A stretch of DNA of 64,000 bases, from assembly GCA_036872755.1 (NCBI GenBank), contig JAVHNS010000016.1, positions 992,001 through 1,056,000 on the forward strand, given 5' to 3'. Below are positions 35,185-44,947 of this stretch, in pieces; position 1 is the stretch's first letter; each line of letters starts with the position of its first letter. Source of the DNA: Orbilia blumenaviensis. Lineage: Eukaryota > Ascomycota > Orbiliomycetes > Orbiliales > Orbiliaceae. Both the position numbers and the translations under genes were made by a program. The notes beneath the pieces are model-generated. The model was given only the letters and a program-made list of their open reading frames with translations. It was not told the origin of the DNA and did not search any database.

Positions 35185-36320
35185 AAGCACATGCTTTTTT
35201 TCTTTTCTTTTCTTTTTTCCCTCTTTTCTATTCTTTTCTTTCTTTTCTGGGGCCTCGTCGGGTTTTTTCCTGTGCTTGCTTTTTCTCTGATTTTAAAGTT
35301 GGGGCACCGCACCGTCATCGAAAGGGGACCAGCTCTGGCCTGTCGGAGGGGGGTGGGGAAGGAGACGAGGATGGATCGGAGGCCACGAAAATTGATTGAA
35401 ACTTCCCTCGCGGAGTTCCCAAGAACAGCAGCTCCAAAGTTGGGGGTCGCCCATCCATCCATCCATCCATCCACCGTCCACACGTTCTGTCCGTTCGCAC
35501 ACATGCTCGCTGCACTCCCTCCCAGACCATGTTGTACTTTTGCACCCGGCCTGGTACATACATACATACATTACATACTTTTTGGCTGAGCACTTACTCC
35601 TCCGTATGTAAGAAGTATGTAAAGACATACATATCTGTTTATGCCTGCGTGTGTGTGCTGAGGCCATTATATGGCCTTGTGTCATTTGTTCTTGTGCCAT
35701 TGTGCTGAAGGTTCCGCTGTAATATTCATTCCTCCTCCCCAGCCGGCAAAGGGTTCTCTTTTTTTCCATTTTTTTTGCTTTCTCCTTCGGATCTCTCCCA
35801 TTTCCCACCGAGCTGAGCTTGTGGGGAAACTCCCCTCCCCGGCATGCTGGCGCCCGAGGTTATCCATCCGTTTTTTTTTTTTTTTTTGCCCCCCCCTCCT
35901 TTGTTCGCTGCCTCCGCATTATCTGATGGTCTGTTCTGTTCCGTGTTTGTGTGTCTATGCCTGTATCGCACTGTAAAATGCCATGCGCATATATCAATTC
36001 ACAGATATCCATCAAGCATCGGCGGATGAGAAATCGTAGACCCCACCCTTTTGGCGCGAACGGATCCTGGCCAGAACCCTCTTTCCCTTTCGTCGACAAG
36101 CGAGGCAACCATTAAACCCGTCTATCGGCCCCATCTTTTACGGCCCCATTCCAATAGGCGCATACTATGTGCGTGGCATCCGTAATTGAAGTGAGGGGGA
36201 TGAGAGGGGGGGTACATATGGAATGATTTCAATTCTGATTATACCAGGAACCCCGATAAAGCACGTCTTTTGAAACCGAAAAAACGATTTCGAGTTTTAA
36301 TCTTTTTTTTTATTTCATCC

Positions 36321-36345
36321 TTTTTTTTTTTTTTTTTTTTTTTTT
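36321..36345. repeat. 25-base T homopolymer
   Basis: An uninterrupted T run in the long creA upstream region. Confidence 0.85.
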
Positions 36346-38154
36346 CACCCCACACGTTTATGTGCTGCACTTTCCTCCGCCTTTAACCTACTTCATCGAG
36401 AAGGGGCAAAGCCAAACGAATCAGAGGAGGGACGGCGATGCATGGAAATGTAAAAAAGCAGGTGTGGTAGAAGCGGGACCAGGGTTGTTTTTGGGGCACC
36501 TATGGTTTTCTATTTGCGTCGGTTTGTTCCCTTTATCTTCGCCCGAACCGTCCACTTGAACATCGTAAAGTCTGTGAAGGCATAGACTATCGCAACGCCC
36601 AAAACCTCAAAAGTGAACCCCCACTCGCTTCTTGCGACTCCTTCCGAAGCCCATTCCATATCTTATGAGGACACCCACCAGTTTATTTCCCCATAAACTT
36701 GGCATGTTCCATCAATTTGGTTGGTCTGGGGGACTTAATTTGCCGCTTAAAATCAGATTAAGCTTACCTGCTGCCCCGTTGTTTCTTTTTTTCCGCTTCC
36801 CATCTGCCCCCAATCTTTTCTCGACCTCCTCCCAATTTTCCTCCTAAGGTTTTTTTTTGGGAGGCCAATACTTTCAAAACTGCGGGGTAAGCAAGGCCTG
36901 GATTTCGTGAAGAGATATGGCTATAGTCGTTATGCTTTGCGATCTGCGAAGGCGATACTTCGTATTTGTTCGATCGTTGCTTGAACTCCTTCTCGTCGCG
37001 GGGTTTCAGCCTAAGGGATGCCCACCAGACCGATGTCGTGATATCATCCATAACCAGCAGAATGACCAACCAGAAAGCACGTGCGCGGTTGAATTCCATG
37101 GACCACCTCTTGGAGAAATAGCCATGGGCTCGGATCTCAGATTGGCAGACCTTCTTAGGGAAGGCCCACGTAAAAGCGCCTTTTTAGGCTGGTGATACCT
37201 TGATCGAGTTTCGCGGCAGCTTGAAATTGGCGATACGGAGGTATGAAGGCGGAATTGTAATGCAATGCAGCTGTGGGTATGTGGATGTGGATGTGGTCCC
37301 CCCACGCTATTCCGTCGCACAGCTGTTGTGGCATGAGCCTCAGCAGGAGCGGCCGGAGCCAAATGACTATCCAAATGGGGCAATTCAGCAGATTGATTGC
37401 ATGCACAGACACAGCTCTGGCTGGCAAGCAAGGTCGTTAGGCGATGGGATTTCGGGCCGGGAAGTCGGTCCAGCGAGTAGATGTGTTGTGGTGTTGGCTG
37501 CCCTTTAGCCGATTCCTTTTAGCCGGACGAATTTCCTGAAGCTCGGAAAAACTATTCGATTCGATGTCAACGGCTAATCGAAGGGGAGTTGGTTTTTCCG
37601 GGAGGCAATCTCGTCTGTGCTTTGTTTGGACCTTATCTGTCCTCCAAGGTACATGTAGGTCCCACGGCGCATGTGTATCATTCCGCTCCACACTTTTGCT
37701 TTGCCTGGGTATGGTAGACATACACATGCCTGGCCTGGAGCCAGATTTCGATTTGAAGACCTGTGTCGAGACTATAAACCGAGGATAAAGTGATGGCTCC
37801 CACTGAGAGATAACCGCACACACGCTCGGGGAATTTCGCACACCCCGGCCATTCGATGTTTAATTCAGCTCTTCAGTCCTTGATCCATGGACGAGATAGA
37901 AGCCTCCAAAGGAGATTCTGCCTTCGAGCGATATATCCACATCTGAAACCGAATAGTCGCATCATCATCACATCCCTGTCGACATGTGAAGGAGCTCGGA
38001 GAGCCCTGCATATCATGTATGTGCATGTATACACACATAATATGCATGGTGGTCCCTGCACCCTGTGGATCCATCCAAATTCCTTCTAGAAGCTGTGGGC
38101 CGAAGCTTGATTGAACTCTTCTCCTGTGCACTCAATTGTTCACGTTCACACGCA

Positions 38155-38175
38155 CCCCCCCCCCCCCCCCCCCCC
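38155..38175. repeat. 21-base C homopolymer
   Basis: An uninterrupted run of 21 C (G on the minus strand). G runs of this length can form quadruplex structures. It lies about 400 bases beyond the 3' end of the gene at 38565-40189. Confidence 0.85.
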
Positions 38176-38564
38176 TTCCCCAGCTGGCCCTGTCCACAGG
38201 AACCCTGTGGCCCTGCCAAAACCTCGGAGACAGACAGGCTTGTGGGATTGAGGTGTTTTTTATATATACCGCAATCAATTGCTGGTCGGCATCGAGACGT
38301 CGCCTGAAACGGTTTAGAACCCAGCTTTGTTGCAAAATGTTGAGATGCATCTCTGTATCATATATGCATATATACGTGGTCCGTGTGCCCCCTGATATCG
38401 CCTATCTCCCTCCAATGCATTCTTATTGCATATATTACATTGGCGATTCGGCTCCCGGTTTCATCGGCTTCGCTTTATAATCTGAACTATCCCCAATACA
38501 CGCTGGCGCACGGGCACTCTTTCGTAAACCCGGCTTTCATATCATCTGGTCGTTGCATCCTAGA

Positions 38565-40189
38565 CTATCCCAGCGCTACTCGATCATTCTTCATCCTTCG
38601 TTCAATATTCTCCATCATGTAGTATCTGCACTTTGAATTCAGAACACCAGCAATCCCGAATGCAGGCACGATTCGAGCACTGTTCATTTCCGAACCGGCA
38701 TTTTGATTAGTAAAGCCTTGGAACAGCCGTATATGGCTTGGAATTAGAGACGTACATTCTTGCGAGTGAGCTCTTGAAATAATTGGCTCTAATAGCTTGG
38801 ATGCGATCTTTCACACTAAGTTTCTCTCCTCGATTATAAAGGTCTAAACCGAGTAAATGCATCGGTGTCGACAGAAACTGACAGCCTAGTGGTTATCATG
38901 GCATCATATTAGTCATTGACCATAAAATATAACCTTCCATATAGACGCTGCGTACCAGCTGGTGCCAAGATCTGAGCAGTCGACAGTGAACTGAAGCCTG
39001 CAATGTTATCGGGTAGAACTTTGGAAAGAGCTGGCGGGACGTTGAAGGAGAATAGGATTGTCAGACAGTCTCTCGCGCAGAATAGGGCGTATGTTGGGAG
39101 TGGGATGGGCTTCGAGGCACCGGTCCCGAACATTCGAGCGAAAGTTCGATCCTTAACAAGTGTTAAGAGGATATTCGTGCTACATCGTGTTTACTTGATT
39201 AGATTCTAGGTTTTATATGTAGACGGACATATTTTTCATTAATAGTAGACAAGAGTACCTTGATGTCCCTGCAAATTTCGCAGTGCCCGCCGTAACCTTG
39301 GTAATATCTTCATTCCCTTTCTTATATGAAAGAAAGGTATCGGTCGTGTTGGCGACGAGATAGGTGCCGGCATATACCATCTACAGTAATACATGTTAGG
39401 CGTGTTTCAGAGGTATTTTGTGTGTCTTGTGCATACATACAGCAACTAAACCAAATGTCTTTGACAAGAAGAATTTCTGGGGTTTGGTCACCAGCTCTGT
39501 CATAGAATGCCTAATTGCCAAAGAAGAGCGTTAGTTCCATATTGGCTAAGTATGTAGCGCTACCTCTCCATCTCTGTCCTGGAAAGTTGCAATATCAACA
39601 TGCTTGGCTGAGGATGAGATGTTATGTCATACTTAATAGATTCCACCAGTCTTCGCTTGCCGCTCGCATTTTCCACTATGCTCCTTTAAACCGTACAGTC
39701 AAATTTCGTATTAGCTTAGCTTCTGATAGATATTCGTTAAGGATGGTAGTTGAGCCCCCTCCTGCGAAGCTTCTTTGATGCATTGAAACATGGGGACAGT
39801 GGAATCGATGGACTAAAGAAGGCATTTGGGGTAGACATGGCAGTCTTACTTGTCAATCGTGCAAATCGCCTGTGAGAGCTCGAGAGTCGTTGTCAGCCAG
39901 CCAAACCCAGAAGTGAATAAACAGGTGAACTGTACAAATAAATAGCAAATAAACAAATAAATTTGAAAGAGAGAACAAAGTCACCTGGGCCAGGCACCCA
40001 ATGACCATATAAATGCATATACACTATATTGGGAACGGAACGGGATTGATGTTAACGTACCGGCGCGACAGCCACCGCAGCAATGACCGCAGAGGCAGCA
40101 TCAGCCGCGATTCTCTCTAGCAATCGTGCATTTTGTGGGGATGACTTCTTTCGCTCGTGGACGGCGACGTAGCCAGGATCCGATTGCAT
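38565..40189 (-). CDS. Conserved filamentous-ascomycete protein of unknown function, probably membrane-associated
   Basis: Eight exons: 40061-40189, 39850-39869, 39633-39683, 39441-39510, 39259-39380, 38956-39179, 38756-38885 and 38565-38679, giving 286 residues. The pattern resembles an uncharacterised family I recall from other filamentous ascomycetes: ERIAADAASAVIAAVAVAP near the start, KPQKFFLSKTFGLVAMVYAGTYLVANT, FARMFGTGASKPIPLPTYALF, QFLSTPMHLLGLDLYNRGE and IVPAFGIAGVLNSKCRYYMMENIERR at the end. Several moderately hydrophobic segments with small residues and conserved prolines suggest insertion in an organelle membrane, possibly mitochondrial, but I see no carrier signature and assign no function. 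The second exon is only 20 bases. Frame continuity across all eight exons supports a real gene; no single frame exceeds 90 codons. Confidence 0.75.
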
Positions 40190-41196
40190 CGGAAATCAAG
40201 CTTAGCTTTGACGTGAGGGTGCAATGCAGTACAGGACAATGCAGAGCAGGGCGGTATAGCTGTAGCTGAGAATATTGGTAATCAAGCTATGTAGTAGCCA
40301 GTAGATGTAGTGAATAGTGAATGGAGGTCGGCGCAGGTTAGAAGGCCAGCCTGACAAATCCCAAAACAGGATTGGCTGGCTAATCTTGTTCAATTGGGGA
40401 CGCCTTTTATGTCATTCGTGACATATCGAGAGCTACCCTATTCTGTAAGTGCACTGGTCTGGGATTTTAAATTCAGTCAAAAGGCGATCGATATCAAGCT
40501 AGTTCTGTATTTCGTTGAAGCGTTGTCCTTAACCAGAGGCCAAAGCGGATGGCGTTCAATGATAGGTATATATATAGTCGTGGACGGAGGGGGACGACTA
40601 TTAAAGAAGGCCCCATAAGCCGTCAATAGCCCGTATCAGCTCTCATCGGCACCACTTTTTTTTTTGTTTATATGCATAAACATTCCGAGGTGTGCACTTG
40701 CTAAGTACGGTACGCAAATATCGCTGGCCAACGGTCGGAGAGGTGCATATGTACCGTATAAGCCTATGAAAACGCGAAACGGCAGTTGGCAGGGGAGAGC
40801 TCAACTATTACTGGACAATCCCGCTTCCTATCAACACTGACATGCATAACCTAGAACGCACGAGATATATAACTGCTCAGGTATATATACCACTATATAC
40901 CCGGCGCATATATAAAATACCTCGATTCAGATAAACAATTACAATATGAGACAATAGTGTTCGAGAACAAATAATCCGAGAATCCGGAAATGTGAGTCAA
41001 GTTCCTATTCATTGCTAAATCAAGAAGTTGGAAATTCGCTACAAAAAAAAAAAAAGGATGAATTATTGACTGTCAGAACCGAACACCCCGGCCCATGGTA
41101 GCCTACAGATGCGATGAATTTGAAGGAGTGAACAAGGGAAAATGAAAGAGAGCAGGAACAAAAAAAAAAAAACAGCACCATCCACCGTCGTATGTA
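40190..41196. other. Spacer upstream of the conserved unknown gene
   Basis: 1 kb between the 5' end of the unknown gene and the 3' end of NOT2 (both on the minus strand). AT-rich, with A runs near 41041-41056 and 41159-41172. No gene recognised. Confidence 0.5.
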
Positions 41197-43864
41197 TCAT
41201 GAAAGTGACATCCGACTTTGATCTAAAGCAGCGTACTCCAGAATGAGTTCTTTCTAAAAGTTGTAACTATTTGTTAGCGCGGCATAAAGGATAAAGACGA
41301 GCGGATGTGCGAACCTGTTGCCGTTCCCATAATGTCGGCTCGAAAAATACATAGACACCCTTTTCAAACCGTCCCTGTACTATCTGCGAAGGCTCGTTGC
41401 CCGGAACTTTGGTTAACCAAACCTGGAGTTCTTTATGATATCTCCAATTCCGCTGGGTCCTGTGGTAGGTTTGTTAACACAACGATCGGTCACTTCGGAG
41501 GCGGGAAGGGAGAGGAAGTCCAATACGTACAGTTCCTGGGCTACGATTTCTTGCATGACATCCTTCGGCATTGTATAAAAGATGTAAAACAGTGTTTCGT
41601 CGGAAAAGTTTCGCACTTTTGACTGTAGCGGCTGAGTGTTCAAAACCGCATAACACTGTGGGAGCTTGAAATCTGGTTCTGCAGCACGGACTGGCTGATC
41701 AGACCACGGCGATGCGAACGTAGCGCTGAGAGGTTGTCTGTGGAGAAGTGTGAACACCAAGTTAGCCTTAGACTCCTTCACTAATTTTCGGCTATGAAGG
41801 CTACAAATCAGAGAAGCCAAGAAGGACTTCGGGAGCCTTGCTTCAGATGATCAGCTATGTTAAGAAAGATCGAGCCGTACTCGGGTTGATTCAATTCCAG
41901 GCCCAGTTGGGTCAGGTCGGTTCCCAGCGCAAGAAGCGCCATGTCGAGATCCTCATTTCGTATCAAAGGGAGAAGGCCATTGAGGCCAAACCGATCAATC
42001 TCGCTGGGGGCCGACGATTCGCTCGGCTCTGTATCCGGCGGGGTTGAGGAATATCTCTGCGGTTGTTGGTCCGACTGGGGTTCCGAGTGGGAGGGCATGC
42101 CTGCTATCGACGAAGAAGCCGAGGGCTGTTGCGCTGACGTGCGGCCGTTTGTGCCCTGAGGCATTGAAGCTGATGTGGCTGCTGTAGCTGCTACAGTACC
42201 AGGTGGAAGTGCGATTGATCCTGAGCTCGAAGTGGTCTTTGTCTTTTCAATCCGATGAAAATGCCAGCGACGACGGCGGGTTATAACATAGTTAGCATAA
42301 GCGAATTTTTTTTCTTCTTCTTCGTCCTCGTCTTCTTTTTTCTATCTTTCTTTTTTCTCTCTCTCTTCTTTCTTGTTTATATACAAAGGTGTTCTTGAAA
42401 AAAGTAGGGAGGAGGAACAAAGCGTGTGGCTAATTCGACCAACCTTTCGATTGTTGTCAGGTGATGGTTCAGCGGCTGTCGAAGAAGAGGAAGTTTGCGG
42501 TGGTTGTTGTTGGTGGGAGAGCGATTGGTGGTGAGTTTGGTGATGGTCCATCATGATAGGTGACAGGCGCATCGGCTGCTGCTGGCTGGCTGTACATTTC
42601 AGAGCAAATCAGTCCCTTCCAATCTTAGTCCAACAGTTTTACCATGAATGTAACAGATAACAGCAACCACAACAACGGTTCAAAATAACTTCCAGAAAGT
42701 GGTTTCAAATATCGGACCGGGAACGTATTGCACACACCATTTAAGTTCTGACTTCTCCCGCTGCCGGCGCCCTGTTGTCTTCCCGAGCTTGTCTGGAGTC
42801 CCGAGGATGTCGCTAGTCCACTGTTGAGAAATGACTGCCGCTGGGGGTCAGATTGCGACAACATGTCAAGACCTTGTATTGTCTGTCCGCCCAGAAGGAA
42901 GCTACCCTTTCGCTCACTCATGCCGTCGCCTACGAGTGCACTCGAGCTTGGTAGAGCTGGGAAGTCTTCGTTACTCCCCAGTCGCGGATTCCGACTGCTC
43001 GGTACACTGCCCTGGGTCTGTCCGCCGCCCGCCGATGTTACTGCTCCCACTCTCTGTATTCCAAAATCGTCCATTACATGGCTGTTCTGATATAGATCGT
43101 CTTGCGTTTGCCGTACTTGAGCTTGACTCGGAGACTGGGTATTGGCTCGTCCCCATCCTTGGTTAGGGTTCTGGTGAGCACTGCCGGTTCCTAGTACAGG
43201 AAACTCCCTGCGTCCAATGTCACGGTGCCGGCATACGTATCAGCCAACAAGAACCTAATACAGCGCAAGTGCAGGTCATCTAGGTAAGAAGGGAGGAGGG
43301 GGTATTGGGGATCATGATGGATTGGTAGGGGGGGTTAGAGGGATAGGGATTCAGTACATACGAGATATCAAATGGCGTTGCAGGTTGGGACGAATTCGCA
43401 AGTGGCTGGCCAAATGCAGCTAACGACGAATTCTGCGCCTGCTGTGTTGGTGGGAAGGCCCAGCCTGTTGATGCTTCGGTTCCAGATATCCAAGGGTCAG
43501 TTCTGAACATAGGACCCAGAGTGACAATATTTTCCTAACCTAGCTTTCCATTCGGGGGCATTCTTGATATCAGATTGCTGGAGGGGCCGGACGAGTTTCT
43601 GAGGCCTGAGGACGGCTGCGGAGGGAAGCCGGCATGCCTGGTTTGGGAGCCTTGATGGGGTCTACGATCAGCGGGCGCTGTTCACGAAATGTCGAATTCC
43701 CTCTGCCTTCCTTCCTTCTTCCCTACTTCCCTCGCTCCATTCCTTCTTATTCTTTTCTCCAAAGGTCTTAACCTATCCCCATCGAAGGTGCACGGTGGAT
43801 ATGTGTAATAGGAACGGACGGGTAGATGGATGGATGGATGGATGGACGTACTGGGTCGGTTCAT
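41197..43864 (-). CDS. NOT2: CCR4-NOT complex subunit NOT2
   Basis: NOT2 (Cdc36 in yeast) is a core scaffold subunit of the CCR4-NOT deadenylase and transcription-control complex. Nine exons: 43848-43864, 43540-43661, 43362-43464, 42738-43207, 42444-42589, 41842-42242, 41494-41737, 41315-41452 and 41197-41253, giving about 565 residues. The N-terminal half is Gln/Ser/Gly-rich with EFPVLGTGS and NEDFPALPSSS blocks. The C-terminal NOT box is clear: ASPWSDQP, FKLPQCYAVLNTQPLQSKVRNFSDETLFYIFYTMPKD, AAQELY-type LYVLDF, RNWRYHKELQVWLTK and GVYVFFEPTLWERQQ. The second intron removes a TAG after NGKLG and skips to GWAFPPT. The intron at 41738-41841 needs a GC donor. The first junction (weak GTCCAT donor) is the least certain. 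Confidence 0.88.
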
Positions 43865-44947
43865 GCTTAATCAGGCCTGTGGTGGGGGATGATGTTATAT
43901 CGATTGAGGCTAAGGTGGGAACGTGTTCTAGCAACAACATCATCAGGGGAAAACGTTAGCTAGCTCGGGCTGGACACGGCATCGGGGGACCTGGGGGTGT
44001 CAAGCACCTGGTAGATAACTATGACTGGCTGGAACGGACGCGATCGGAGGGGTTCGATGAGAGCGAGCACGAGATCGAGGGTCAAGATTCGGATTCGGAT
44101 TCGGTAGGTTGCAGTTGGTGTCGTTCGGTGCGTTCTTTGGGGGAGGAGAGCAACCTGCACTGGCACTTGCACTTGCATGCATCAGACGGCCTTCCCAGCC
44201 AGCCAGCCAGCGAGGGACGGAGCAGGGGTGCGCCCGCCCCCACACGATTTTATATACCTAGCCTAGGTACCTAGGTCTCGCATGGTATACGTATATAATT
44301 TCAATCGACCCTACTCACTACCACGAGACTACTCGCTACCTTGCCTTGCCTTGCCTTGCTTTGGTTTATTTGTACAATACATATTTGATATCGATGCCGA
44401 GGGAGGTACGTATACACGGAGGTACCCTACCTGAGCTGAGGTCCAAAAGTAGACACATCCCGGACCGACCCAGCCCAGGTTAGGTGATGATCGATCTAAA
44501 TACCTACCTAGGTAGCTAGGTACCTTATATAGGTCTCTAACTACCTAGGCCTGGTAATAGGTGTAGTAGCAAATGGGAACTAGCACTGCCAACCAGGCGT
44601 GGCCTGACCGTGGCCTGGCGCGCTGCGACGAGCTACTATCTGGCCGACTACGCGTACGCGCACACACTATATAGGTATATGCCTAGGTACGTAGGGTAGG
44701 TACTTGGTAAGTACCTACTTCAGTACCTGATACCGGTTACTAGGTAGGTATATACCTAGGTAGTTTAACACTAGTAGAAATATGATATGATATAATATAG
44801 TATAATAAACTGCTTGGTAAGTAAATAATCCAACCACCACCATCGCTGTCGCCGCGGCTACTTCGGCTACTGCCGCTGCCGCTGCCAGTACGTACGCTGC
44901 TGCTGCCAAATACTACTGATATTACTACACTAACTGAACCGCCACCA
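43865..44947. promoter_or_regulatory. NOT2 upstream region and BBC1 3' flank
   Basis: 1.1 kb with three TACCTAGGTA-type islands (about 44254-44278, 44500-44550 and 44671-44766), a GGATTC hexamer array (about 44085-44106) and a GCACTT array (about 44155-44180). The Ala-rich frame at 44715-44909 (minus) is a product of trinucleotide-like sequence and is not annotated. Confidence 0.5.
44085..44106. repeat. GGATTC hexanucleotide array
   Basis: Between three and four tandem copies of GGATTC upstream of NOT2. Confidence 0.8.

Larger units (their letters stand above)
34377..38564. promoter_or_regulatory. 4.2 kb gene-free region upstream of creA
   Basis: It includes the creA 5' region on the minus strand and the 3' flank only at its far end, where the next gene stops at 38565. 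It holds TA and TG microsatellites (about 34586-34700 and 34761-34790), a GCAGAA array (about 35159-35184), ATCC repeats (about 35455-35473), a 25-base T run (36321-36345) and a 21-base C run (38155-38175). Many frames are open only because of these repeats. SYGGRG-type CreA hexamers occur (for example about 35247, 35352, 36882 and 36998), but no more often than chance predicts. Confidence 0.5.

Noticed and set aside
35097..35976. Frames of 130-170 codons on both strands
   Set aside because: They are created by GCAGAA, ATCC and homopolymer repeats; opposite strands are equally open and no motif is seen.
37006..37841. Minus-strand frames of 134-141 codons
   Set aside because: No homology pattern, no splice-linked extension, and composition matches the non-coding surroundings.
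34377..38564. CreA-binding SYGGRG hexamers upstream of creA as evidence of autoregulation
   Set aside because: The hexamer is expected about 16 times in 4.2 kb counting both strands, so the handful seen is not enriched.
43465..43539. An apparent start MFRTDPWISG as an exon of NOT2
   Set aside because: Reading it in requires passing a TAG or an impossibly short intron. A 75-base intron that skips it joins NGKLG to GWAFPPT in frame.
44715..44909. Ala/Val-rich minus-strand frame
   Set aside because: It derives from GCC/GCT-like trinucleotide sequence and has no other coding sign.
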